Translations under genes and position numbers: made by a program | Notes under the pieces: model-generated | What the model was told of the DNA's origin: nothing | What the model saw: the letters and a program-made list of their open reading frames with translations, nothing else | The model's database searches: none | Part shown: in pieces, positions 52,046-61,458 of the stretch | Numbering within the stretch: position 1 is the first letter of the stretch | How the letters are laid out: each line of letters starts with the position of its first letter | Assembly: GCA_017744285.1 (NCBI GenBank) | Contig: JAGIBP010000005.1 | Location: 62,001-126,000 of the forward strand | Reading direction: 5' to 3' | Origin: Variovorax sp. | GTDB taxonomy: Bacteria > Pseudomonadota > Gammaproteobacteria > Burkholderiales > Burkholderiaceae_C | Length of the DNA stretch: 64,000 nt

Positions 52046-53305
52046 ATGCCCACCGCGCAACTGTCCGTCTACTTCTTCCTGCAGGCCGCCGTCATCCTGT
52101 TCGCCTGCCGCATCGTCGGGCGGCTGGCCCAGAGGCTGGGGCAGCCCCAGGTGGTGGGGGAGATGATCGCCGGGGTGATGCTCGGCCCCTCGCTGTTCGG
52201 GCTGCTGTTCCCGCAGCTGCAGCAGGCGCTCTTTCCCAAGCCGACCCTGGGCATGCTCTATGTGGCCGGGCAGCTCGGCGTCGGCATGTACATGTTCCTG
52301 GTCGGCACCGAGTTCCGGGCCGATCACTTCAAGCAACGGGCGCGCAGCGCCGTGTCGGTGTCGATGGCAGGCATCCTCGTGCCCTTCGCGCTCGCCTTCG
52401 CGCTCGCGCCGTGGCTGCACACGGTGCCGGGGCTCTTCGCCGAGAAGGCGCGGTTTTTCGAGGCCGCCCTGTTCCTGGGTGCGGCCATTGCGATCACGGC
52501 CTTTCCGATGCTCGCGCGCATCATTCACGAGCGCGGGCTCTCCGGCACCTCGCTGGGCACGCTGGCGCTGACGGCCGGCGCCTTCGACGACGCGGCCGCC
52601 TGGTGCATCCTGGCCGTCGTGCTGGCGAGCTTCAGCGGCGCCTGGGGCGGTGCATGGATCGCCATCGCGGGCGGCGCGGGCTACGCGCTGTTCATGGTGT
52701 TCGTCGGCTCGCGCTGGCTGCGTCGCCTGGGGCGCAACCTGTCGGCGGACCAGCCGCTTCCCGCCTCCGTGCTCGGTGCCGTGCTCATCCTGTTCTGCCT
52801 GGGCGCCTGGGCCATGGACGCGATCGGCATCCACGCCGTGTTCGGCGGCTTCCTGCTCGGCGCCGCGCTGCCCAAGGGCGTGCTGACGCAGAAGCTGCGC
52901 GAGCAGCTGCAACCGCTGGTCGTGCTCTTGCTGCTGCCGATGTTCTTCACCTATTCCGGCTTGAACACGCGGCTGGACATGGTGATGCAGCCGGCGCTGA
53001 TGCTGGCCGCCATCGCGATCCTGTTCGCTTCGTTTGCGGGCAAGGGCATCGCCTGCTGGGGCGCCGCGCGCCTGACCGGCGAGAGCAACCGCGACGCGAT
53101 GGCCATCGGCGCGCTCATGAACGCACGCGGACTGATGGAGCTGATCATCATCAACATCGGGCTGCAGGCGGGCGTGATCGAGCCCGGCCTGTTCGCCATC
53201 CTGGTGCTGATGGCGATCCTCAGCACCTTGATGGCGACCCCGCTGTTCAACTGGGTCACGCGCGAGCGCGCGTCGGCGGCCAAGGCCGCGACCGCGCTGC
53301 CCTAG
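52046..53305 (+). CDS. Kef/CPA2-type cation:proton antiporter
   Basis: 419 residues, about 12 membrane helices. Signatures: RLGQPQVVGEMIAGVMLGPS at the first helices, FLVGTEFRADHF, and FLGAAIAITAFPMLARII followed by AGAFDDAAAW, the paired acidic residues of the transport site. There is no TrkA-N or soluble domain, so it resembles the membrane half of KefB/C or a NhaS-type exchanger. The cation (K+ or Na+) is not predictable. Confidence 0.92.
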   Translation: MPTAQLSVYFFLQAAVILFACRIVGRLAQRLGQPQVVGEMIAGVMLGPSLFGLLFPQLQQALFPKPTLGMLYVAGQLGVGMYMFLVGTEFRADHFKQRARSAVSVSMAGILVPFALAFALAPWLHTVPGLFAEKARFFEAALFLGAAIAITAFPMLARIIHERGLSGTSLGTLALTAGAFDDAAAWCILAVVLASFSGAWGGAWIAIAGGAGYALFMVFVGSRWLRRLGRNLSADQPLPASVLGAVLILFCLGAWAMDAIGIHAVFGGFLLGAALPKGVLTQKLREQLQPLVVLLLLPMFFTYSGLNTRLDMVMQPALMLAAIAILFASFAGKGIACWGAARLTGESNRDAMAIGALMNARGLMELIIINIGLQAGVIEPGLFAILVLMAILSTLMATPLFNWVTRERASAAKAATALP

Positions 53306-53324
53306 CGGCAGCGGCGGCCGGCGA

Positions 53325-54566
53325 TCACTTGCCGAACAGGCGCATCAGGCGCTGCCACATGCGCAGGAAGAAGCCCGCGCGGTCCACGTCGGCCTGCGCG
53401 ACCAGCGGCGCTTCGCCCACCTGCTTGCCGTTCGATTCCGCGATCACCTTGCCGATCACCGCGCCCTTGGCCACCGGCGCTTCCAGGTCGGGCTTGATCT
53501 GCACCGAGGTGCGCACCTGCTGGCCGCGCGGGACGGTCACCGTCCAGGGCGACGCCAGGCCCGCGGCCACGGTGTCGGCCTTGCCGAAGACGACCTTGGC
53601 CGTGGACACGACCGCATTGGGCTGGAACGGCGTGGCCTTCTCGAAGTTGCTGTAGCCCCAGCCGAGCAGCGTGCGCGTCTGGTCGGCACGCGCCTGCGCG
53701 CTGTTGGTGTTGAGGATCACCGTGATCAGGCGCATGTCGTTGCGCTTGGACGAGGTGACGAGGCAGTAGCCCGCTTCCTGGGTGTGGCCGGTCTTCAGGC
53801 CGTCGACCGTCGGATCGGTGTAGAGCAGGGCGTTGCGGTTGCCCTGCTTGATGCCGTTGTACTTGAACTCGCGCTCGGCGTAGATCGGGTAGTAGTCGGA
53901 GCTGTCGCGGATGATGGCGCGCGCCAGGATCGCGAGGTCGCGCGCGGAGGCCTTGTGGTCCGGGTCGGGCAGGCCCGTGGCGTTCACGAAGTGCGTGTGC
54001 GTCATGCCCAGGCGCTGGGCCTCGGCGTTCATGAGCTTGGCAAAGCCCTCTTCGGAGCCGGCCATGTGCTCGGCGATCGCCTTGGAGGCGTCGTTGCCCG
54101 ACTGGATGATGATGCCGCGCAGGATGTCGAGGACCGTGGCCTGGCTGTTCAGCGGCAGGTACATGCACGACTCGGTGCTCGAGCCGCGGCACCAGGCGGT
54201 CTGGCTGACGGTGACCAGGTCGTCCTTCTTGAGCTTGCCGGAGCGCAGCGCCTGCTCGACCAGGAAGCTGGTCATCATCTTCGTGAGCGACGCGGGCGGC
54301 AGCGGCTCGTCAGCGTTGGCCGAGGCGAGGACCTCGCCGGAGTCGAAGTCCATCAGCAGCCACGCCTTGGCGGCCAGCGCCGGTGCGCCGCCGGCCACGG
54401 CGGTCTCGCCCGCGAGGGGCGCCTGGGCGGGCGTCTCGGACTTGGCCTTGGCGGGGGCCGTGCGCTTGACCGCATGGGAGGCCGCGAGGGACACCGAGCT
54501 GGGAGCCAGGGCGCCCGCGGCAATGGCGAAGGCGACCGGGAGAATGGAGAGAGTCTTGGGATGCAT
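53325..54566 (-). CDS. D-alanyl-D-alanine carboxypeptidase (PBP5/6 type)
   Basis: 413 residues. Signal peptide at the N-terminus (FAIAAGALAPSSVSLAA), then the S11 motifs: PPASLTKMM with SxxK (about 96), SGNDASKA for SxN (about 154) and DGLKTGHT for KTG (about 256). A C-terminal domain and an amphipathic end (LRMWQRLMRLFGK) attach it to the inner membrane. It trims pentapeptides in the periplasm. An extra Ala/Lys-rich stretch separates the signal from the catalytic domain. Confidence 0.94.
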   Translation of the reverse strand: MHPKTLSILPVAFAIAAGALAPSSVSLAASHAVKRTAPAKAKSETPAQAPLAGETAVAGGAPALAAKAWLLMDFDSGEVLASANADEPLPPASLTKMMTSFLVEQALRSGKLKKDDLVTVSQTAWCRGSSTESCMYLPLNSQATVLDILRGIIIQSGNDASKAIAEHMAGSEEGFAKLMNAEAQRLGMTHTHFVNATGLPDPDHKASARDLAILARAIIRDSSDYYPIYAEREFKYNGIKQGNRNALLYTDPTVDGLKTGHTQEAGYCLVTSSKRNDMRLITVILNTNSAQARADQTRTLLGWGYSNFEKATPFQPNAVVSTAKVVFGKADTVAAGLASPWTVTVPRGQQVRTSVQIKPDLEAPVAKGAVIGKVIAESNGKQVGEAPLVAQADVDRAGFFLRMWQRLMRLFGK

Positions 54567-54810
54567 GGGTGTTCAGGGACGAAGCGGGGATTGTCGCGGA
54601 TCGATCGTGACGATATTCGATCGTGCGAAGGAGGATCGAGGATTCCAGGGGAAGTTCAGTGCATTTCGACCGCGATGCCGGCGCGGCCGGGGGTGCCATC
54701 TTAAGGGCCTGCGAAGAGGCCCTGCTCCACCGAGCCGCTCCAGGCTTGCCAGTCTGCGGTGCGGATGCGATGCTCGGCCGTGCTAACAGAGAGGAAGACG
54801 AGGGCACCGA

Positions 54811-56460
54811 ATGTCGGATGGCGATGTGGACTGGCAGGCGCTTCGCAAGCGCCGTCGACCGGAGACGCTGAAGCAGTGCATGCAAGCGCAGGCGGAATGG
54901 GAGCGGCAACCGGGCCGCAATCTCGTCCTGTTGTTCGACGGCACCGGCAACATCCTCGGCAACGACAGCGACACGAACGTCGTCAAGCTGATGCGGCTGA
55001 TGAACAAGCGCCGGCCCTACGAAAAGGCCGTCGAGCAGATCGCCTTCTACGACCCGGGGGTCGGCACGGCCAACGAGTTCCCGCCCGCCGGCTTCTTCTC
55101 GCGCAGCCGCAGCGCCTGGCGGAAGGTGCAGGGCCTCGCGCTCGGGCAGGGCGCCTTCGAGAACGTGGCCGAGGGCTACGAGTTCCTGTGCCGCGAGTAC
55201 CGGCCCGGCGACCGCATCTGGCTGTTCGGCTTCTCCCGAGGCGCCTTCACCGCGCGCGCCGTGGGCGGCATGGTCAACATGTATGGGCTGGTGTACCCCT
55301 CGGGCCTGGCCATGGTGCGCACGCTGGTGCGCACCTATTTCTCCGAGGCCGGCGAACCGCGCGACCGGTTCGCGATGGACGTGATCCGGCAATTCGCGCT
55401 CGACCGGACGCCGCTGGTGCACTTCACCGGCGTCTGGGACACCGTCGATTCGATCGGCCTGACCGGGGGCGTGACGATCACGAACTCCTCGCAGATCGAG
55501 CACAAGCGCTTCGTGCACATCCGCCACGCCCTGTCGCTGCACGAGACGCGCGAGAAATACAGGCCCCGCGAGTACACCGCGCCGGCATTCACCGAAGAGG
55601 AGAAGGCCTTCCGCTCCTTCAAGCAGTGCTGGTTCCGCGGCGTGCACAGCGACGTCGGCGGTTCCTACCACGAGGCGGGGCTGTCGAACATCACGCTCAA
55701 CTGGATGGTGGAGGAGGCGCGCCAGTGCGGGCTGGAGTTCTCGATCCATTCGCCGGCGCCCGAGGACCCGCTGCAGAGCATGCACGATCAGGTGCTCGAC
55801 AGCCCCTACTGGCTGCTCACCGGGATCAACACGCGCGAGCGCGCCAGCGCGGCGGCGCCCGTCGATCGCAGCGCGCTGCCGGTGGACGCCGCGACGCCCG
55901 CCCGGCGCACCACGAAGACCTGGCTGGCCCGGCACGCGGGCCTCGTTCTCTTCCTCCTGGCCGGGGCGCTGTTCCTCGCCGCCTGGCACGCGGGGAAGGC
56001 GGCCTGCAACCTGGAGAGGAGCCCGGACTGGCTGGCCTCCATTCCCTTCGCGTTCCGCCTGCTCGCGCCCTTCGCGGACCCGCTCGACATGGTCTGCGCG
56101 GTGCCGGGCATCCGGGCGGCGATCGGCTGGGACTTCGCCTTCCTCGCAGCGTTCTGGCTCTGGCTTCCCTATCCGCTCGCGTGGGCCGTGCGCCGCTGCT
56201 GCGATCGGGCCATCGATGCCGGGCTCGCCCTGCCGGCGGCCCTGCGGCGCGTTCACCTTGCGCTGTGGGGCGTCCTCGGCGCCGCCGTGGCCGGGAACCT
56301 GCTTGCCTGGCACCTGCCCGGCCATGCCGTGCTCGCGTGGGCGGTGATGGTGCTCACGGTCGCGAAGCTGGCGGGACTTCTCTGGGCCTTGGCCGTGTTC
56401 GTCGCCGGCGCGCTCGCCGGGCGCGCGGGCAGGCCCTCGCCGCTGGCCGAGATCCGGTGA
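54811..56460 (+). CDS. DUF2235 lipase-like protein with C-terminal membrane helices
   Basis: 549 residues. The N-terminal ~340 residues are a DUF2235 alpha/beta hydrolase: LVLLFDGTGNILGNDSDTNV, WLFGFSRGAFTARAVGGMVN (GxSxG elbow), FTGVWDTVDSIG (acid) and FRGVHSDVGGSY with the histidine. Four hydrophobic helices follow (for example AGLVLFLLAGALFLAAW and AVMVLTVAKLAGLLWALAVF). DUF2235 proteins include T6SS phospholipase effectors (Tle1), but a four-helix anchor fits a resident membrane enzyme. Overlaps the next gene by GTGA. Confidence 0.85.
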   Translation: MSDGDVDWQALRKRRRPETLKQCMQAQAEWERQPGRNLVLLFDGTGNILGNDSDTNVVKLMRLMNKRRPYEKAVEQIAFYDPGVGTANEFPPAGFFSRSRSAWRKVQGLALGQGAFENVAEGYEFLCREYRPGDRIWLFGFSRGAFTARAVGGMVNMYGLVYPSGLAMVRTLVRTYFSEAGEPRDRFAMDVIRQFALDRTPLVHFTGVWDTVDSIGLTGGVTITNSSQIEHKRFVHIRHALSLHETREKYRPREYTAPAFTEEEKAFRSFKQCWFRGVHSDVGGSYHEAGLSNITLNWMVEEARQCGLEFSIHSPAPEDPLQSMHDQVLDSPYWLLTGINTRERASAAAPVDRSALPVDAATPARRTTKTWLARHAGLVLFLLAGALFLAAWHAGKAACNLERSPDWLASIPFAFRLLAPFADPLDMVCAVPGIRAAIGWDFAFLAAFWLWLPYPLAWAVRRCCDRAIDAGLALPAALRRVHLALWGVLGAAVAGNLLAWHLPGHAVLAWAVMVLTVAKLAGLLWALAVFVAGALAGRAGRPSPLAEIR

Positions 56461-56951
56461 ACGCGCATGACCCGCCCTTTCGCATGAACGAGGTCACCGT
56501 CACCTTCGAGCAGGTCTTCGACGTCACCCGGAACGTCCGGCGAAGCCGTGTGCCGTCCACGGAATTCGGCTTTCAGGCCGGGGGGATGAAGGTGCAGTCG
56601 GTCCTGGTTTCCGGCTCGCCGCGCATCGAGGCCGGCATGACCGTCACCGCCCTGCTGGACCGCCCCGGCGATTGGCAGAGCCTGCTCGGGTGGGTGGACC
56701 ATGAGACAGGCGAGATCGCCTCCCAGCGGCCCGGCTCGCACGTCGGCGGCATCGTGGCGATGGTGCTGGGCGGCTTCCTGGCCTCCCACCTCCTGGGCAC
56801 CAAGCCGCTCGTCGCCACGCTCGTGCTGGTCGTCTCCGTGGCCTGCCTGGTGCCCAGCGCCGCCGGCATGCGCAAGGCCTTGCGGGCCCGCAGGCGCCTC
56901 GAATCGATCCGGGCGACGCTCGCGCGGCGCGATCCCGGCGCCGGTGCCTGA
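56457..56951 (+). CDS. Small membrane protein of unknown function
   Basis: 164 residues from the GTG in the GTGA overlap; the ATG at 56484 is the alternative. A soluble N-terminal half (VTFEQVFDVTRNVRRSRVPS) precedes two adjacent hydrophobic helices (GIVAMVLGGFLASHLLG and PLVATLVLVVSVACLVPSA) and a basic tail. No family recognised. Coupling to the DUF2235 gene suggests a partner, perhaps an immunity-like or scaffolding protein. Confidence 0.7.
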   Translation: MNAHDPPFRMNEVTVTFEQVFDVTRNVRRSRVPSTEFGFQAGGMKVQSVLVSGSPRIEAGMTVTALLDRPGDWQSLLGWVDHETGEIASQRPGSHVGGIVAMVLGGFLASHLLGTKPLVATLVLVVSVACLVPSAAGMRKALRARRRLESIRATLARRDPGAGA

Positions 56952-56959
56952 GGCGCGCC

Positions 56960-58459
56960 TTAGCGCGGCGCCGCCCCGAGCGAGCCGGTCGCGAAGGCCA
57001 GCGTCGCCGCGGCTGCCAGCGCCCGGCTGTAGGCATCGGCCGCGGCATTGCGGGCCAGCAGCCACTGCGTGTCGGCCAGCGCGACTTCGGTGACCGTGCC
57101 GATGCCGTGGCGGTACGCGTCCAGCCGCGCATCGAAGGTGATCCGCGCGGCGGCCTCCAGCGCGGTCGCCGCCTCGTGCGCGGAAAGGCTCGTCTGCAGC
57201 GCGTTCTGCGCCTGCACGATCTGCAGGACGGCGTCGGAGCGCACCTGGTCCAGCGTTGCCGCCGTCCTGTCGACGTCCGCGCGCGCCTGTTCGATCGCGG
57301 CATCGCGCAGGCCCCCGTCATAGAGCGGCACGGCCACGCCGAAGAGCACCGCCGCGCCGGCACCCCGGCTCGTGACGTTGTTGGTGATCGACTGCTGGTC
57401 GAACGAGGGCAGCGCCGTCACGCCCAGCCGGCCCGAGCCGTAGCTGCCGACCGCCGAGACGAAGACCTTGGGTTTGAAGGCCGCCTCGGCGGCGGTGGCC
57501 TTCGCCAGGCTGGCCTTCTGCGCCGCGTAGGCCGCGAGCATGTCGGGGCGGCGCGCGAGGGCCTCGGACACGATCTTCTCCACCGGCTGCGCCATCGCGG
57601 GGGAGAGCTTGCGTCCCGACACCTCCGCCACCTTGAGCCGCGTGAGCGGAGAAACGCCCATCGCCGCGAGCAGCGAGAAGTAGGTGGTCTGCGCCGCACC
57701 TTGCGCCTGCACGCGCGCGAGCTGCGCCTGCGCGGTCGCCTGGTGGGTCTGCGCCGCGTCGATGACGGTGCCGACGCCGTGCCTGTAGCGGTCCTGTGCG
57801 GCGGCCTCGATCTCGCGGGCGTTGGCGAGCGCCTTGTCGGCGTTGTCGACGTGCGTGCGCGCGGCGGCGTGGGCATAGAAGGCCAGGCTGACGTCGTGGA
57901 TCACGCGCTGGTGCGCGAAGGTGAACGCGATGTTCGACGCGGTCGAGCGCTGCTCGGTCGCATCGACCACCGCATCGCGCACGCCGAAGTCGAAGAGCAG
58001 CCACTGCAGCGCCAGCGCGCCCACCGCGCCGCTGCCCGAGACGTTGTTGTCCACGCCGATGCCGAGCGTGGCGTTGCGCGCGTCCAAGCGCTGGTAGCCC
58101 GCCACCGCGCTGGCCGAGAGATGCGGAAGATAGGCCGCGCGCGCGACGCCCATGGCCGATGCGGCCGAGCGCGCCGCAGCCCAGGCGACCCGCGTCTGCG
58201 GGCTGTTCGACTCGGCGATGTCGATGAGCTCGGGCAGCGTGTAGGCGTGGTCCGGGTCGATGGAGGGCGGCGCGGGCGGCAGGATGCCGAGCGCGGGGTT
58301 GGCGGGCAGCACATGCGTCGCGGGGTCTGGGCCCGCGGCCGTCGCCGCGCGCCACGGCCGCTCGGGCGAGGGCGGCGCCAGATCGACCGGCTGCGATGAT
58401 GCGCAGGCCGCCGCCAGGCACGCCGCGGCCACGGCGGACAACGGGCTACGCCGCCGCAT
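56960..58459 (-). CDS. Outer-membrane efflux channel (TolC/MdtP-like)
   Basis: 499 residues from the ATG at 58459. A lipobox-like LAAACAS follows the signal (RRRSPLSAVAAACLAAAC), as in NodT-type lipoproteins. Two outer-membrane-efflux repeats are seen (YTLPELIDIAESNSPQTRVA and RPDMLAAYAAQKASLAKATA). It is the last gene of a four-gene operon ordered as ytcA-mdtN-mdtO-mdtP of E. coli and should form the outer-membrane exit duct. Confidence 0.9.
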   Translation of the reverse strand: MRRRSPLSAVAAACLAAACASSQPVDLAPPSPERPWRAATAAGPDPATHVLPANPALGILPPAPPSIDPDHAYTLPELIDIAESNSPQTRVAWAAARSAASAMGVARAAYLPHLSASAVAGYQRLDARNATLGIGVDNNVSGSGAVGALALQWLLFDFGVRDAVVDATEQRSTASNIAFTFAHQRVIHDVSLAFYAHAAARTHVDNADKALANAREIEAAAQDRYRHGVGTVIDAAQTHQATAQAQLARVQAQGAAQTTYFSLLAAMGVSPLTRLKVAEVSGRKLSPAMAQPVEKIVSEALARRPDMLAAYAAQKASLAKATAAEAAFKPKVFVSAVGSYGSGRLGVTALPSFDQQSITNNVTSRGAGAAVLFGVAVPLYDGGLRDAAIEQARADVDRTAATLDQVRSDAVLQIVQAQNALQTSLSAHEAATALEAAARITFDARLDAYRHGIGTVTEVALADTQWLLARNAAADAYSRALAAAATLAFATGSLGAAPR

Positions 58460-60428
58460 GCGGCCTCCGCGAGGATGGGTCGACGTGGGTCGCATCGAGC
58501 GGCGGCGACGCGGCCAGCGCCGCTTCCAGGCCATGGAGGCGCTGGTCGACCAGCACCGCGAGCGGATCGCGCGGGTCCGGCATCGGCAGGGTGTGCGGCG
58601 CAGGGGCCGTGGCGTCCGCCATCCGGTCCAGCCGGGGCTGGAACACAGCGGCGGCGCCTTCGCGCGCCAGCATCGCGAGCGGCTCCTGCAGTGCGCCCAC
58701 TTGCCGCACGATCTCGCGGCGGCTCGCGAGCCATTCGTCCGACGGCCGGACCGAGTCGGGCTCGTAGTGCGAGATGTCGAGATCGGACTCGATCGCGCCC
58801 AGGGCGCCGAGCCACTCGCCCGCGGCCTCGGGCGGCCGCCCGCGCGCGCGCGATTCGTCCGCCAGGCGCGCGAGCAGGCCGTCGATGCGCGACTGGATGC
58901 GCGCCGCCACGCCCTGCGGCCAGAAGTGCGCCAAGGCGACGTAGGCCACCAGGTTGCCGATCAGGATGCCGATGATGCGATCGCGGATCGTCACCATGTC
59001 GTACGACGGGCCCGGGCCCTGCACCGCGCAAAGCAGGAAGGCGAAGGCGACCTGGAAACCCGCATAGGCCACGCGCGGACTGCCGCCCGCGATCCAGGCC
59101 GAGGCGAACGTGCCTGCGAAGACCGCCGCCATCAGTCCGCCGATCGAGGCGAGCGAAGGCACGACGTAGAGCAGCGTGACGAGCCCGAGCGCCGCGCCGA
59201 CCAGGCAACCGGCGATGCGCAGGCTGAGCTTCTCAACGCTTTCCGCCACCGTGCCCAGCGAGACGATGAAGACGGTGATGAAGCAGGTGTGGATGGTCGG
59301 CCAGCTGAGCAGCGAGTACAGCAAATAGCAGAACATCGCCGCGCCGGTGGTCTTCAATCCAAAGCGGACGTGGTCGCTGTTGGTGAAGGCGTCGGGGCGC
59401 AGGAAGCCGCCGGGTTCTTGCCGCGCGAGGGGTGCGACGCGCTGCGGCGCAGGCTCGGCGAAGCGGGCGAGGCGCTCGTCGAACGCGCGTTCCACGCGCG
59501 CCGCCAGCGTGGCGGCGGGTGGGGCGCTGGCAACATCCGCCGCTTCGGGCCCGGGCGCGACAAGCCGGCCCGCGCCGATCTCCCCGGCCTTCGCGTCGAC
59601 GGAGCGCGCGAGTGCCTCGCGCGCTGCCTGCGGTGGCTGCGCCTGCGGTGTCTGCACGGCGAAGGCTGCGAGAGACATCAGGTCGTACGTGGCGCAGGCC
59701 GCTCCTTTCAGCGCCTCCATGTCGGACGCGGGCGAACTCCGCTCGGCCTGCGCGAGCTTCAGCCAGGTCCGCACCTCGGCATCGCCCTCGCGCGCACGGC
59801 CGGCGAAGGCCTGCGCGGCGCGCGGATCGTTCCCGCGCAGCATCGCCGCGATGAGTCGCAGGCGCTGCGCGAGGCTTCGCTGCACGAGCTGCCGCGGAGA
59901 AGGCGCGATCAGCAAGGCGACCAGCACGCCCACGCTGGCCGGGATGCCGACGAACAGCCACGCGTACAGCAGACCGCGCGTCGCGAGTTCGCCCACCGGT
60001 ATCCGGCCGAGCACGTCCAGCGCGTAGGCGATGATCAGGGCCACGATCCCGCCGGCCGCGCCGAGCTTGCTCGCTGAGACGAGGAACAGGAGCCCGAAGG
60101 CGATCACCGCCATGCTCGCGACGCGCCAGGGCGGCCGATCCATCGTGGCGTTGGCGACGAGGAACACGAAGCCGATGAGCAGCGCGGCCAGCAGCGCGGC
60201 GCCGATACCGAGGAGCACGCTCGTCGCGCGATCGCGGCCGATGAGGAAGAAGGACACGTAGGCCGTGAGCGCGGGCTCGGGGGTGCCGTAGACCATGGTG
60301 ACCATCACGGTCAGCGAGCACACGAGCGCGAGGCGCGCGGCGAACTCGAGCCGGCCCGGCTCCGGCCCGAGCAGGCGCAGCCAGCCCGTGGGGCCGGAGG
60401 CGGCCGTCTCAGCGGCAGGCGGCGCCAT
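58446..60428 (-). CDS. FUSC-family inner-membrane efflux protein (MdtO/AaeB-like)
   Basis: 660 residues. Two halves, each with a block of about five to six hydrophobic helices (ARLALVCSLTVMVTMVYG, ALLAALLIGFVFLVANATM, and from about residue 365 TGAAMFCYLLYSLLSWPTIH) and a cytoplasmic part. FUSC proteins export aromatic acids or dyes together with HlyD-type adaptors. It overlaps the outer-membrane gene by 14 bases and the adaptor gene by 20, so the three are co-translated. Confidence 0.9.
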   Translation of the reverse strand: MAPPAAETAASGPTGWLRLLGPEPGRLEFAARLALVCSLTVMVTMVYGTPEPALTAYVSFFLIGRDRATSVLLGIGAALLAALLIGFVFLVANATMDRPPWRVASMAVIAFGLLFLVSASKLGAAGGIVALIIAYALDVLGRIPVGELATRGLLYAWLFVGIPASVGVLVALLIAPSPRQLVQRSLAQRLRLIAAMLRGNDPRAAQAFAGRAREGDAEVRTWLKLAQAERSSPASDMEALKGAACATYDLMSLAAFAVQTPQAQPPQAAREALARSVDAKAGEIGAGRLVAPGPEAADVASAPPAATLAARVERAFDERLARFAEPAPQRVAPLARQEPGGFLRPDAFTNSDHVRFGLKTTGAAMFCYLLYSLLSWPTIHTCFITVFIVSLGTVAESVEKLSLRIAGCLVGAALGLVTLLYVVPSLASIGGLMAAVFAGTFASAWIAGGSPRVAYAGFQVAFAFLLCAVQGPGPSYDMVTIRDRIIGILIGNLVAYVALAHFWPQGVAARIQSRIDGLLARLADESRARGRPPEAAGEWLGALGAIESDLDISHYEPDSVRPSDEWLASRREIVRQVGALQEPLAMLAREGAAAVFQPRLDRMADATAPAPHTLPMPDPRDPLAVLVDQRLHGLEAALAASPPLDATHVDPSSRRPHAAA

Positions 60429-61458
60429 GCCCCACCTCGACCACGGCGCTGGCGCCCACGCGCGTGACTGCCGGCGGCGGCTCTTCCAGCCGCACCCGCA
60501 CCGGAAAGCGCCGCGCGACCCGCACCCAGTTCAGCGAGCTCTGCACGTAGGGCAGCGAGCGCGGCAGGGTCAAGCGGTCGTCGGCCAGCACGCCCCAGCC
60601 GATCCCGTCGACCACGCCCCGGATCGGCGTGCGCCGGTCCAGCATCGAATAGACGGTGGCGCACTGGCCTTCCTGCACCTGGTGCAGGTCGGTCTCGCGC
60701 AGGTTGGCGACGGCGAACCAGGCCTCGGTGTTGATGAGGGTGAAGAGCGACTGCGAGGGCAGCACCATCTCGCCCGCCGACACCGAGAGCCCGACGATGC
60801 GCCCGTCGTGCGGCGCGCGCACGGAGGTGTCGTCCAGCGCGCGCCTGGCGATGGCGAGCGCCGCTTCGGCGGCCGCCACCGCGGCGATGCCGCCCGCATC
60901 GTCGGCGACGGCGCGTTCGGCGGCCGCCGCCTGCTCCTTCGCTTGCCGCAGCGAGGTGGCGGCGTCCTGGCGCGCCGTCTGCGCCTGGTCGAGCTGCTGC
61001 TGCGGCACGTAGCCCTTCTGCACCAGCGGGCGCAGCCGCTCTTCGGTGCGCTCGGTGAGGCTCAGGTTCGTGGTGGCGCGGCGCGTCTGTTCGGCCGCCG
61101 TCACCGCCGCCGACCGCTGCGTGGAGACGACGCGCCGCTGCGAATCGAGCGCCGCGCGTGCCACGTCGACATTCGCCTGTGCCTGCGCGATCGCCAGTTG
61201 GTAGGGCATGGGATCGATCTGGAACAGCAGGTCGCCCTTGCGCACCTGCTGGTTCTCGCGCACCGGCAGTTCGACGATGCGCCCGCCCACGGCCGCCGCC
61301 ACGTGGACGATGTCGGCGTCGAGGGTCGCATCGTCCGTCGAAGGCCGGCTCGCCAGGTTGACGGCAAGCACCACCGCGACGCACAGCGCGATGATCGCCA
61401 GCGACACGGCCAGGCGTCGCCCCGTGGCGGAGCGGCCGCCGGTGCTCCTCGATGTCAC
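60409..61458 (-). CDS. HlyD-family periplasmic adaptor (MdtN/AaeA-like)
   Basis: 349 residues from a GTG at 61458 in a GTGA overlap and behind GGTGGGG; the ATG at 61476 lacks a ribosome site. One N-terminal helix (LAVSLAIIALCVAVVLAVNL), a lipoyl-like half (AAAVGGRIVELPVRENQQVR), a long coiled coil, and the returning half (SVRAPHDGRIVGLSVSAGEM). It links the FUSC pump to the outer-membrane channel. Confidence 0.9.
   Translation of the reverse strand: MTSRSTGGRSATGRRLAVSLAIIALCVAVVLAVNLASRPSTDDATLDADIVHVAAAVGGRIVELPVRENQQVRKGDLLFQIDPMPYQLAIAQAQANVDVARAALDSQRRVVSTQRSAAVTAAEQTRRATTNLSLTERTEERLRPLVQKGYVPQQQLDQAQTARQDAATSLRQAKEQAAAAERAVADDAGGIAAVAAAEAALAIARRALDDTSVRAPHDGRIVGLSVSAGEMVLPSQSLFTLINTEAWFAVANLRETDLHQVQEGQCATVYSMLDRRTPIRGVVDGIGWGVLADDRLTLPRSLPYVQSSLNWVRVARRFPVRVRLEEPPPAVTRVGASAVVEVGHGAACR

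Noticed and set aside
54595..54640. Short repeat CGATCGTG twice before the DUF2235 gene
   Set aside because: Only 8 bases of a motif likely to recur by chance in GC-rich DNA; no dyad or promoter fit.
54811..56460. DUF2235 gene as an active type VI effector with the nearby T6SS pieces
   Set aside because: The T6SS genes 9 kb away are broken, there is no vgrG or chaperone beside it, and its membrane helices do not fit a secreted effector.
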